From Alphaproteobacteria bacterium (lineage in GTDB: Bacteria; Pseudomonadota; Alphaproteobacteria; Rhodobacterales; Rhodobacteraceae), in NCBI GenBank assembly GCA_030425395.1, contig JAUIAS010000004.1, positions 88,607 to 152,606 of the forward strand: 64,000 bases of DNA, in the 5' to 3' direction. The notes beneath the pieces are model-generated. The model did not search any database and was not told the origin of the DNA. It worked only from the letters and a program-made list of their open reading frames with translations. This document shows, in pieces, positions 8,336-16,435 of the stretch (the stretch's first letter is position 1; every line of letters begins with the position of its first letter). A program made the position numbers and the translations under genes.

Positions 8336-8614
8336 CAATAGTCTTTCCGGCCCCGCAAAAAAAGGGGGCCTATGCGGCATCGCGCCATTGGGTGCGGACT
8401 GGCATCCGTCGCGCACGGGCGACCCCCGTGGCAACTGCCAGACCGTCAGAGCCCTGCGTGATGGGGATCCGGGAAAAATCGCGCGCCGGGGCCTCTCAAG
8501 GGGCCCGCCAGCCTCACGCTGCTGCGGCGACGCTGAGTGGCAGATGGGGTATCGGGTGGTCAAAGTCAATGGGCAATGCATTGCCCCCGCAGATGAAATC
8601 CGCCTCAACTCACG
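8336..8614. promoter_or_regulatory. Helicase leader region with 5'-UTR hairpin and 16-bp palindrome
   Basis: On the transcript strand the helicase ribosome binding site is immediately preceded by a GC stem (8349-8354 paired with 8365-8370) whose ten-base loop contains seven U. Further upstream, GGGCAATG-CATTGCCC at 8571-8586 is a perfect 16-bp palindrome with no loop, which suits a protein-binding site better than a terminator. It lies 28 bases past the luxR-type stop codon. No promoter hexamers are clear. Confidence 0.45.
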
Positions 8615-9358
8615 TCAGATGTCCAGTAAGTTGGCGCGCATTGCTCGGGCCAATGCCTCCTCTCGGGTGCGTGCGCCCAGCTTTCTGCGCGCAGAGCTCA
8701 GGTGTTTGCGCACAGTGATTTCAGCAATCCCCATTTCAAATGCTGTTTGCGTATTTTGTCGCCCTTGCGACAGATGGTGCAGAACCTCGCGTTCACGCTC
8801 GCTCAAAGGTGTATCCGGGTGGGACGGGAAATAGACCGGTTCCTCGCCCAACTCCAAAGAATCCTGAAATGCCGCGACCAACGTAGCTGCAATCCTAATT
8901 CTCTCGGAAAACTCCGTTTTCTTGAGACGCGACGCATTCTCAGACGAACAAAACGTCACGAATTTGCGCGTGCCCGCCGTGTCACCTGCGAAACTCATCC
9001 CAAGCATATACCCGTAGCCCGCGTCCTGTAGTTCCCAGTTGAGATGCAGTTCTTCATCTGACCCGACCTGATCGCGTGACGCTTCACCACAAAGCCCTTC
9101 GATCGGGGTGGCGCTCCTGCTCAAGTGAGACACAAAGGGATCAATAAGGTGATACTCCTGCGCAAGATAATGCTCCATCCAGTCGGAACGCATTGAACCC
9201 TGAAACCAATTCAGGGACCGTGACTGGCATTCCAAGATGCCCGTATTGATTGCGCAACCACCGATTTCCGCGAAGATTTGTTGCGAAACTTCCCATCTCG
9301 CGGAAGCAGTTTGAGCTGCAATGAACTTATCGGTCCAGTCGATGACAAAATTCTTCAT
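8615..9358 (-). CDS. LuxR-family transcriptional regulator (autoinducer-binding domain + HTH; no luxI in view)
   Basis: A 247-residue regulator. The N-terminal domain has W60, Y64, D73 and P74 in the pattern WMEHYLAQEYHLIDP, which are the conserved acyl-homoserine-lactone pocket residues of TraR/LuxR proteins. The C-terminal domain (about 183 onward, LSEREREVLHHLSQG...ITVRKHLSSARRKLGA) is a LuxR helix-turn-helix. The start at 9358 follows AGGGGG. No luxI synthase is encoded within the window, so it may be a solo receptor or pair with a distant synthase. It is divergent from the secreted DUF995-like gene at 9662, and two strong dyads lie between them. Family assignment is firm; the ligand is unknown. 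Confidence 0.9.
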   Translation of the reverse strand: MKNFVIDWTDKFIAAQTASARWEVSQQIFAEIGGCAINTGILECQSRSLNWFQGSMRSDWMEHYLAQEYHLIDPFVSHLSRSATPIEGLCGEASRDQVGSDEELHLNWELQDAGYGYMLGMSFAGDTAGTRKFVTFCSSENASRLKKTEFSERIRIAATLVAAFQDSLELGEEPVYFPSHPDTPLSEREREVLHHLSQGRQNTQTAFEMGIAEITVRKHLSSARRKLGARTREEALARAMRANLLDI

Positions 9359-9472
9359 AACCTGACCCCCTTGCAACCTGAGCACGCATCCACTCTACCG
9401 GAAAACGGTCGGCTTCGGTGCAAAAAAATCGAAAAATGCCTGCTGCGCTTTAGGTGCGCGGTGCTTCTCCCT

Positions 9473-9494
9473 CAGGTATCGCATTCGATACCTG
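9473..9494. promoter_or_regulatory. 22-bp dyad operator candidate upstream of luxR-type gene
   Basis: CAGGTATCG - CATT - CGATACCTG is a perfect 9-bp inverted repeat. It is about 115 bases upstream of the LuxR-type start and about 170 bases upstream of the DUF995-like start. The size suits a LuxR dimer, but the half-sites point opposite to the classical ACCTGT...ACAGGT lux box, so binding by this regulator is inference only. Confidence 0.55.
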
Positions 9495-9571
9495 TTCAAA
9501 TATGCCGGCTTTGGATTTGAATGATCCCGGGTGACGGCAACTGGTTTCCAAGACGATCATGTCCCATCCTG

Positions 9572-9602
9572 TCGCCGGATGTTTCCTCAAGGCATCCGGC
9601 GA
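9572..9602. promoter_or_regulatory. Second dyad upstream of the DUF995-like gene
   Basis: TCGCCGGATG - 11 bases - CATCCGGCGA is a perfect 10-bp inverted repeat ending 59 bases before the start at 9662. No T-run follows, so an operator or leader hairpin is more likely than a terminator. Confidence 0.5.
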
Positions 9603-9661
9603 TTATGGTCAAAGGGTCTAATTCGCCGTTACGTTCAAGCTGCAAAGGAAAGGATTGAACA

Positions 9662-10147
9662 ATGCGGACATTATTGTTGGCAACTTCAATGGTTTTGGTC
9701 GCGACCGGCGTCGTCGCAAAGCCGAAGGGATCAAAGCCAGCGCCCAACGAGGCCGTTGCAGTTTTTGCCGGTCATACCGAGACATGGGAGACGGGCAATG
9801 CACAGGTCTATTGGTCGCCGAACGGTGAAATACTGGTTTTGTGGACCAATCGGGACAAGAATGCCGCCAAGTATTCTGTTGGACGGGGCAAATGGAGCAT
9901 CAACAAAAGGGGACAAAGATGCCATGACTGGACGGCAAAAACTCTGGTCAACGGAAAGGCGCAAGAGTTCTCGGCAAAAAAGCGGTGTTTGTCGTTCGTC
10001 GTAGACCCAGAGGGGGGCCTCTGGGCGCGTGAGACGAAACCGACCCGTGGCGACTGGCATCGCGTCAACGTGAAAAAATTCGTCAAAGGTGATACGGCCA
10101 AGCGTCAACGCGACAGTGAGGCCAAACGCATGGGCGTTAGCTACTGA
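9662..10147 (+). CDS. Exported DUF995-like protein
   Basis: A 161-residue protein with a signal peptide (MRTLLLATSMVLVATGVVA, cleavage near residue 19-20). The mature part has FAGHTETWETGNAQVYWSPNGEILVLW, GKWSI and RCHDW, which resemble the DUF995 family of small exported proteins. Two cysteines in the mature domain could form a disulfide. A ribosome binding site AAAGGAAAGG lies about nine bases upstream. It is divergent from the LuxR-type regulator with two dyads between them, which suggests but does not prove control by it. The function is not known to me. Confidence 0.7.
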   Translation: MRTLLLATSMVLVATGVVAKPKGSKPAPNEAVAVFAGHTETWETGNAQVYWSPNGEILVLWTNRDKNAAKYSVGRGKWSINKRGQRCHDWTAKTLVNGKAQEFSAKKRCLSFVVDPEGGLWARETKPTRGDWHRVNVKKFVKGDTAKRQRDSEAKRMGVSY

Positions 10148-10171
10148 TCCGTCAGTGGCGAAGCGTTTTCT

Positions 10172-11623
10172 TCACCCCAAGTCCGGTGGCGGGGTGAATC
10201 CTCCGAATTGGGCTTCGACCGCGCGGGCAAAGGCCAGCGCGGTGTAGTCCCGTCCATGCCCTGCGATGGCCTGATACCCGACGGGCAGGCCACCGATCTG
10301 GTCCATCGGGCCAACCGCGCTGGGAAGACCCACAACACCGGAATAGCCCGACCAGAAAAGCTGTTCTGTTTCCAGAACCTGTTTGCCATTCACCTCGATC
10401 CGGCGGGAATAGCGCGGGCCGTGCTCGTTCTTGGGAAACGCGGCGCAGGCGGCAACCGGGGCCAGCAGGATGTCCACGTCCTCAAAGAACCGGTCAAATG
10501 CCAACCGTGCGATCCGCCTTTCATTGTCGAGGCCAAGCCATTCGCGATGGCTCAGGGCAAGGCCGGATACCCGCGTGCCAAAGACGCGTTTTACGTCCTC
10601 TGGCTGGTCGTCAAAGAGGGCGATGGTGGCGGTGGCTTCTTCGTCGCTGACCCCGCCTGACATCGCAGCCCCGAGCAGCTTGAGGTAAAGCGTGAAATGC
10701 GCATCGCTGTCGATGTCGGGCAGGCGGTCGCGGATGACGGTGGCACCTGCCACCTCAATCCGGTCTGCAAAGGCTTCAATTGCTGCGATATAATCGCGAT
10801 CGACCTCGACCGTCGGATCGCCCGCCATTACGGCCACGCGGAAATCCCGAAGGTGCGTGCGTTCATCAGCGAGCAAGGCATTGGCCCATGCCGTTGCCTC
10901 AAGCCGCGACGGCCCGCGTAAGATGTCGAAGGCCAGCGTCAGATCGGTGGCCGACCGCGCCAGTGGTCCGCAAACCGATATATCGGTGTCGCAGTGCCAG
11001 CCATTGGGCCTATGGCCGTCCATGGACATGGCGTTCCATGTGGGTTTCAGCCCGAAAAGCCCGCAGAAATGCGCCGGGTTGCGTATTGACGATCCGATGT
11101 CGCTGCCGACTTCAAGGGCGCTCATTCCGGTGGCCAACGCCGCCGCCGATCCGCCAGACGATCCGCCCGGTGTGCGCGACGTGTCCCAGGGATTGGACGT
11201 GGTGCCGTAGATTTCGTTAAAGCTCTGCCATTCCACCAGCTTGAGCGGCACGTTCGTCTTGCCAAAGACAATCGCCCCCGCGGCGCGATACCGGCTGACT
11301 GCGGCGCTGTCGCTCGTGGCAATATTGTCGGCCCATTCCGGAATACCCCAAGTGGTCGGTGCTCCGGTCAGGTCAAAACTTTCCTTCACGGTTACCGGCA
11401 CGCCATGCAGAGGCCCCCGGCTTTGGCCGCGCGCGGTTTCGGCGTCGCAGGCGCGCGCTTCTTGCAACGCGCTTTCGCGATCTTGCCAGATGACTGCGTT
11501 GATCGCGGGGTTATGGGCGTCGATGCGCGCGAAATGGGCTTCAAGCACTTCAACGGCTGAGATTTCCTTGTTTGCGATGGCCTGAGCCGTGTCGATTGCG
11601 GGACGATAAATGATATCTGACAA
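10172..11623 (-). CDS. Amidase signature family amidohydrolase
   Basis: A 483-residue enzyme of the amidase signature family (GatA/fatty-acid-amide hydrolase fold). The Ser-cisSer-Lys triad is visible: K80 in PVTVKESFD, the Gly/Ser-rich loop TPGGSSGGSAAALATGM around 151-167, and S178/S179 in SDIGSSIRNPAHFCGLFGLKPT. It hydrolyses an amide to acid plus ammonia or amine; the substrate is not predictable. The start is TTG at 11623, supported by CGGAGG five bases upstream. It is convergent with the DUF995-like gene (24 bases apart) and divergent from the M20 peptidase that opens a run of hydrolases. The absence of gatB/gatC nearby argues against a role in Gln-tRNA formation. Confidence 0.9.
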   Translation of the reverse strand: MSDIIYRPAIDTAQAIANKEISAVEVLEAHFARIDAHNPAINAVIWQDRESALQEARACDAETARGQSRGPLHGVPVTVKESFDLTGAPTTWGIPEWADNIATSDSAAVSRYRAAGAIVFGKTNVPLKLVEWQSFNEIYGTTSNPWDTSRTPGGSSGGSAAALATGMSALEVGSDIGSSIRNPAHFCGLFGLKPTWNAMSMDGHRPNGWHCDTDISVCGPLARSATDLTLAFDILRGPSRLEATAWANALLADERTHLRDFRVAVMAGDPTVEVDRDYIAAIEAFADRIEVAGATVIRDRLPDIDSDAHFTLYLKLLGAAMSGGVSDEEATATIALFDDQPEDVKRVFGTRVSGLALSHREWLGLDNERRIARLAFDRFFEDVDILLAPVAACAAFPKNEHGPRYSRRIEVNGKQVLETEQLFWSGYSGVVGLPSAVGPMDQIGGLPVGYQAIAGHGRDYTALAFARAVEAQFGGFTPPPDLG

Positions 11624-11779
11624 GGGGGCCTCCGGCTGCCGGGTAAGTTTGATCGCCAGTCAACATGCGCGGGGTGGTTGCTGTCAATCGCTTCAGCCAT
11701 GTTCGGGCGGTTCTCTTTGGGCTGGTCGATGCGGAAAGCTCTGCTAGGCTGGATCGGATTGCAGGGGAAAGGGCGATTC

Positions 11780-13156
11780 ATGAGTTCCAGCACAACCGAC
11801 CGCGAAGGCGCAATTGCTCTTGCCCGGTCCGATGCCGCAATGGCTGCGTTTTCCGATGATCTTGCTCGGCTGGTTTCCTATCCAACCGAAAGCCAGACCG
11901 AAGCAGGCGCACCGCATTTGCGCCGCTATCTGAAGGAATTCATGGAACCGCGCTTTGCCGCGTCAGGGTTCGAGACGACCCTTCATGATGATGCCGACAT
12001 GCCGCCGGTTTTGATCGCCCGCCGCATCGAGGATACCGCCAAGCCGACGGTTCTGGTTTATGGGCATGGCGATGTCATTCACGGTCAGGCGGATGCGTGG
12101 TCTGAGGGGTTGACGCCATTCACTCTGACCCGGCGGGGGGAGCGGCTCTATGGTCGGGGGTCGGCTGACAACAAGGCGCAACACCTGATTAACCTGACCG
12201 CGGCGGAAACGGTTATCGCCGCGCGCGGGTCGCTTGGGTTCAACCTGATCTTCCTGATTGAAATGGGCGAGGAAACCGGTTCACCGGGGCTTGAGGCGTT
12301 TTGCGACCGTCATCGGGACGCGCTGGCCGCCGATGTGCTGATTGCGTCGGACGGGCCGCGTCTGCGTCCGGATACGGCGACGATGTTCCTTGGCTCGCGG
12401 GGGGCGGTGAATTTCGATCTTGTGGCCAATTTCCGCGACGCCGCGCACCATTCCGGCAACTGGGGCGGGCTCTTGGCCGATCCGGCAATCGTATTGAACC
12501 ACGCTATCGCCTCGATCACTGACGCGCGCGGGGCAATCCGGGTGCCGGAATGGCGGCCCAACAGCCTTGATGCAGTGCGCGCAATGATTGCCCGGCTGCC
12601 CGATCCGGGTGAAGGCGGGCCGGAGATTGCGCGCGACTGGGGCGAACCGGGGCTCAGCCCGGCCGAGCGCGCCTATGGCTGGAACAGCTTTGCGGTGCTG
12701 GCCATGGCGTCGGGCCGTCCCGATGCCCCGGTGAATGCCATCAGCGGCCATGCCCGCGCCACCTGCCAGCTGCGATTTGTCGTGGGCACCGATGCCGACG
12801 ACATCGTGCCTGCTCTGCGCCGTCATCTGGATCGCGAAGGCTTTGGCATGATTGCGGTGGAGGAATGGCAGAAGGGGGCTTTCCCGGCCACCCGCACCGC
12901 CCCCGATTCAGATTGGGTGCGGCGGGTTGCGGAATCGATCACGGCCACCACCGGGACGCCGCCGGATATCCTGCCCAACCTTGCCGGATCGCTTCCAAAC
13001 CATGTGTTTGCCGATATTCTTGGCCTACCCACGGTTTGGATTCCCCATTCCTATGGCGGCTGCAACCAACATGCGCCCGATGAACACGTGCTGGAGCCGG
13101 TTTGTCGCGACGCGCTGGGGGTGATGACCGGGGTTTATTGGGACATCGGCAGCTGA
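11780..13156 (+). CDS. M20 family metallopeptidase
   Basis: A 458-residue zinc peptidase. The metal ligands fit VLVYGHGDVIHGQ (first His and its Asp), GRGSADNKAQH (bridging Asp), and EMGEETGSPGL (catalytic Glu pair). The lid domain is intact, and a late PHSYGGCNQHAPDEH supplies the last His. The length and HAPDEH motif are those of M20 dipeptidases or carboxypeptidases. The start at 11780 is chosen because GGGGAAAGGG precedes it; the preceding 34 codons have no conserved sequence. It is followed by an M24 peptidase (106 bases) and a nitrilase-family enzyme (overlap), so the three are probably one operon for breaking down a peptide- or amide-bonded nitrogen source. Confidence 0.88.
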   Translation: MSSSTTDREGAIALARSDAAMAAFSDDLARLVSYPTESQTEAGAPHLRRYLKEFMEPRFAASGFETTLHDDADMPPVLIARRIEDTAKPTVLVYGHGDVIHGQADAWSEGLTPFTLTRRGERLYGRGSADNKAQHLINLTAAETVIAARGSLGFNLIFLIEMGEETGSPGLEAFCDRHRDALAADVLIASDGPRLRPDTATMFLGSRGAVNFDLVANFRDAAHHSGNWGGLLADPAIVLNHAIASITDARGAIRVPEWRPNSLDAVRAMIARLPDPGEGGPEIARDWGEPGLSPAERAYGWNSFAVLAMASGRPDAPVNAISGHARATCQLRFVVGTDADDIVPALRRHLDREGFGMIAVEEWQKGAFPATRTAPDSDWVRRVAESITATTGTPPDILPNLAGSLPNHVFADILGLPTVWIPHSYGGCNQHAPDEHVLEPVCRDALGVMTGVYWDIGS

Positions 13157-13262
13157 TCTGCCAATTTGCGACCTTTGGTGCCGCGATCAGTGGCGTGGGG
13201 CAGGTCGCCGGATGCCTAAGCTGGACCAGAAAAGCCACCAAGTCGCCGATACAGGAGATTTC

Positions 13263-14420
13263 ATGCTCGAAGAAGCTGTCGCCAGAACGCGTGTCCTTCA
13301 GTCAAAAATGCGTGACAGGGGGATCACCCACGCGCTGTTCACGTCAGAAAGCTCCATCGCCTATCTGGCTGGGTTCTGGGGGTATCTTGGTATCGAATTC
13401 GGGCGGCCGACCATGCTTGTCGTGTCGGCCGATGAAGAGCCGACTGTTATAACACCGCTGATGGAAAGCGAGATGGTCGGCGCGATGACCTGGGTTGCCG
13501 ACATCCGCACATGGGAGGATTTCGGTCCGAACAGCTGGGCGCGCGCCCTGCAAGGTGCCTTGCCGGGAACGCCTCAGGATATATGGGTCGAGGCGCAGGA
13601 CCTGCCCGCCATCGTGCGCTCATGTCTTGATGAAACATGGCCCGGTGTGCCCCGGCGCGATATCGGGCCGGTTCTGGGGGAACAGCGGATGATCAAATCA
13701 CCGCTTGAGATCGAGGTGATGAAACAAGCGGGGCAAATCGCGGGCGCGATGATGGCGGCAGCGCATGGGTCCTTGCGTGCGGGCACCCCGGAATATGAAA
13801 GCGCGCTGGCCGTGATTGACGCGGGCACACGCGCGGCGGCCGGGTTTCTGACCGCATCGGGATGGGAACGCTTTGTCTCGCCGATGATCCACAACCTTCA
13901 GGTCCTGCAAAGCGGGAGAGATACGTCAATGGTGCACCGGCGCGCATCGGTGAAACCCTATGAGATTGGTGATCCGGTCTATTTCTGTTTTTGCAACATG
14001 GCCCAGTTCAAACAATACAAGCTTGGCTTTGACCGAATGTTCCATGTGGGCCGGATTGACGATGCCGCCGCACGCGTGCAGCTGGCGGCGATTGATGCCC
14101 AACAGGCCGCGATTGCGGCGATCCGGCCCGGTGTCGCGGCGCAGGATGTGGCCGCTGCGGCGAATGCAGTCTATGCTGAACGTGGCTATACCACGGGCTA
14201 TCGGACAGGGCGCAGCATCGGGGTGGCCTATCTTGAGGCACCTGAATTGAAGGACGGCGACCGCACCATTCTGCAGCCGGGCATGACCTTTGCGGTGGAT
14301 GGCGGAATTTCCATAGACGGGCAAACCGCCGGGCGCATCGGTGACAGCATCGTCGTGACCGAAACCGGTTGCGAATATCTGACCCAGTACAAGCGCGAGA
14401 TCATGGTCACCGATGGCTGA
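13263..14420 (+). CDS. M24 family Xaa-Pro peptidase / creatinase-like hydrolase
   Basis: A 385-residue protein with the creatinase N-terminal domain (from MLEEAVARTRVLQSKMRDRGI) and a pita-bread M24 domain (from about residue 140, QRMIKSPLEIEVMKQAGQIAGAMM). The classical five metal ligands of M24 aminopeptidases are not all evident: where a DxG...D motif is expected the sequence reads GDPVYFCFCNMAQFKQYKLGFDR, so a non-metal creatinase-like mechanism is possible. The start at 13263 follows AGGAGA. Gene order with the M20 peptidase and the nitrilase-family enzyme, which starts eight bases before this stop, points to the same pathway. DddP-type DMSP lyases also have this fold but are longer, so I do not make that call. 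Confidence 0.82.
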   Translation: MLEEAVARTRVLQSKMRDRGITHALFTSESSIAYLAGFWGYLGIEFGRPTMLVVSADEEPTVITPLMESEMVGAMTWVADIRTWEDFGPNSWARALQGALPGTPQDIWVEAQDLPAIVRSCLDETWPGVPRRDIGPVLGEQRMIKSPLEIEVMKQAGQIAGAMMAAAHGSLRAGTPEYESALAVIDAGTRAAAGFLTASGWERFVSPMIHNLQVLQSGRDTSMVHRRASVKPYEIGDPVYFCFCNMAQFKQYKLGFDRMFHVGRIDDAAARVQLAAIDAQQAAIAAIRPGVAAQDVAAAANAVYAERGYTTGYRTGRSIGVAYLEAPELKDGDRTILQPGMTFAVDGGISIDGQTAGRIGDSIVVTETGCEYLTQYKREIMVTDG

Positions 14421-15222
14421 AGGCATGGGGATGGCGAATGCCACGGGGATGCGCATCGCCGCGCTTCAGGCACCAGTTCTGGACAGCCCCCAAGCCCGGA
14501 TTGATTGGCTCGCTACCTATCTTCCGCAGGCGCGGGCGGACGGCGCGCATCTTGTCGCGTTGCCAGAACTGTTTGCCCACGGCTATCACATCGCAGAGCG
14601 TCTCGCAGACCGGGCCGAACCCCGTGACGGGCCGACGGCGACCGCCATGGCGGAACTGGCAAGAGCGAACGGAGTTGCTGTTCTTTATGGTTATGCCGAG
14701 CGGGCGGATGGGGTGATTTACAACTCGGCGGCCTGCGTGGATGCCCAAGGCAGGATCATCGGACATCATCGAAAGCTGGCCATTCCTCCGGGGTTTGAAC
14801 GGTCGATTTTTACGCCGGGGCAGGGGGTGCGCGTGTTTACGCTGCACGGTGTCAGGATCGCCATACTGATCTGCTATGACGCCGAGTTCCCCGAAACAGC
14901 CCGCTATGCTGCATCGCTTGGGGCGCAGGTGATCGTGGTGCCGACGGCCTTGGGGGCGGCGTGGGGTTGGGTTGCCGGCCGGATGATCCCGACGCGAGGA
15001 TTCGAGAACGGCGTCTACCTCGCCTATATCAACCATGCGGGAACTGAAAACGGTCTCGATTATCTGGGCCAAAGCATCATCGTCGCGCCTGACGGCGAAG
15101 ACATGGCGCGCGCGGGGGCGGGCCCCGAGATGATCGTGGCGGATATACACGTGGCGCGGGTGGCCGCCGCGCAGGCCCGGTTGCCTTATCTTTCGGATCG
15201 GGAGGCGCTTGTGCTGGAGTGA
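14413..15222 (+). CDS. Carbon-nitrogen hydrolase (nitrilase superfamily)
   Basis: A 269-residue enzyme with the complete E-K-C triad: E52 in ALPELF, K121 in HHRKLAIPP, and C154 in LICYDAEFPE. The superfamily hydrolyses nitriles, amides or carbamoyl groups, and the size fits an aliphatic amidase or N-carbamoyl-type branch. Its ATG overlaps the M24 stop by eight bases, so the two are translationally coupled. The 3' end overlaps the convergent antiporter by 37 bases. With the amidase, M20 and M24 genes this makes four consecutive hydrolases of different folds acting on C-N bonds. Confidence 0.9.
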   Translation: MAEGMGMANATGMRIAALQAPVLDSPQARIDWLATYLPQARADGAHLVALPELFAHGYHIAERLADRAEPRDGPTATAMAELARANGVAVLYGYAERADGVIYNSAACVDAQGRIIGHHRKLAIPPGFERSIFTPGQGVRVFTLHGVRIAILICYDAEFPETARYAASLGAQVIVVPTALGAAWGWVAGRMIPTRGFENGVYLAYINHAGTENGLDYLGQSIIVAPDGEDMARAGAGPEMIVADIHVARVAAAQARLPYLSDREALVLE

Positions 15223-16430
15223 TCGGCAGAGCGATCGGCGCGCGTAATTGTCCAGCCGGTCAGAACCGGCCCCACAAGTTCGAAAACGATGGTTGCCCCG
15301 ATGGCGATGGGCAGGACAATGTCGCGCAGATCCGGCAGGGCGGCACCGGCGACAAGCGCCATGCCGATCGCCACCCCCGCCTGCGGCAGCAGCGCCGCAC
15401 CATAAAGCCCGCGCAAAGCACGGGGTTCGGCGGCCAGTGTCGCCCCGGCCCAACCGCCCAGAAGCCGCCCGGCGATGCGCGCCAGCGCAAAGGCGGCCCC
15501 GATGGGACCAATGAGCCAGAGCGCCTCCAGATCCGCGGTGGCCCCGGCGAGGATGAAAAAGATCACCATGAACGGCCACTGAAAGCTTTCCAACTCGTGG
15601 AACGCCACCCGGTGGTGCCGCGCGAGATTGGCCACCAGCGTTCCCGCCGTCATGCCTGCCACGAGGTAGGACAGATCGAACCAAAGCGCGAGACCGGCAG
15701 TCAGGAACACCACGCCCAAGGCCTCCATTCGCATCGGTTCGCCGGTCTTCAATCGACCGGTCAGAAAGGCCGCAGGCAGTCCGAGCACCGCGCCAAGGGT
15801 CATTGACAGGCCGATTTCACGCAATGCATGCGCAAGCGGGGATGCGGTGGCGGTCTCTGCGGCGATATCCGCGCCAACGGCGGGGGCTCCCAAACTCTGC
15901 GCGGCGACCAAGGCGAGTGAAAACACCAACAATCCCCACGCGTCGTCGATGGCAACAATGCCTTTGATGGTCTGGCCGAACCGCCCGCGCGACCCGCTTT
16001 GGCGCAGCACATCCAGCGTGGCAGCCGGATCCGTGGCCGTGGCAATGGCCCCCAGCACCAGTGCTGCGGCCAGCGGCAGGCCCACCACCCACAGTCCCAG
16101 CGTGACCACCGCAAAAGTGCCCACCACGACCGAAAGCGATATCACCACAATGGCGCGTCCATGGGCTCGCAACGTCGGCAGGCGCAAATCGCCCCCCAGC
16201 AGAAACGCAACCATGGTCAGCGCCACCACGGCAACCACATCATAAAGCCCGCTCACCCGTGCCGGGATGAGATCAAACCCCGACTGCCCGACAACCAGCC
16301 CGCAAATCAACAAGAGCGTCACCCGAGGCAACCGTGTGCGTCGTCCCAGTGCATCCGCCGCAAGCCCGGCCAGAAACAACGCCCCCAGCGTGATCAGAAT
16401 GCCATCGGTTTGCCATGTGGCTTGCTCCAT
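15186..16430 (-). CDS. Cation:proton antiporter (CPA superfamily)
   Basis: A 414-residue inner-membrane protein with about a dozen hydrophobic segments. The exchange core is visible as LGAIATATDPAATLDVLRQSG followed by GIVAIDDAWGLLVFSLAL; the TDP and ID-D acidic residues correspond to the ion-binding aspartates of CPA-type Na+/H+ (or K+/H+) exchangers. No TrkA-N or C-terminal regulatory domain is present. It begins five bases after the penicillin acylase stop with a ribosome binding site (AGGAG) inside the upstream gene's end, so the two form an operon. The ion is not predictable. Confidence 0.88.
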   Translation of the reverse strand: MEQATWQTDGILITLGALFLAGLAADALGRRTRLPRVTLLLICGLVVGQSGFDLIPARVSGLYDVVAVVALTMVAFLLGGDLRLPTLRAHGRAIVVISLSVVVGTFAVVTLGLWVVGLPLAAALVLGAIATATDPAATLDVLRQSGSRGRFGQTIKGIVAIDDAWGLLVFSLALVAAQSLGAPAVGADIAAETATASPLAHALREIGLSMTLGAVLGLPAAFLTGRLKTGEPMRMEALGVVFLTAGLALWFDLSYLVAGMTAGTLVANLARHHRVAFHELESFQWPFMVIFFILAGATADLEALWLIGPIGAAFALARIAGRLLGGWAGATLAAEPRALRGLYGAALLPQAGVAIGMALVAGAALPDLRDIVLPIAIGATIVFELVGPVLTGWTITRADRSADHSSTSASRSER

Positions 16431-16435
16431 GGTGG

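Larger units (their letters stand above)
9359..9661. other. Divergent intergenic region between luxR-type gene and secreted protein gene
   Basis: 303 bases holding both divergent promoters. It contains two separate perfect dyads, listed individually (9473-9494 and 9572-9602). No gene or RNA is evident. AAAGGAAAGG at about 9644-9653 serves the gene at 9662. Confidence 0.6.

Noticed and set aside
9473..9494. Canonical lux box
   Set aside because: Half-sites are CAGGT...ACCTG, the inverse of the classical ACCTGT...ACAGGT order, so I list it only as a dyad operator candidate.
13263..14420. DddP-type DMSP lyase
   Set aside because: The fold is the same M24 type, but the protein is shorter than DddP and its neighbours are peptidases and a nitrilase-family enzyme rather than DMSP genes.
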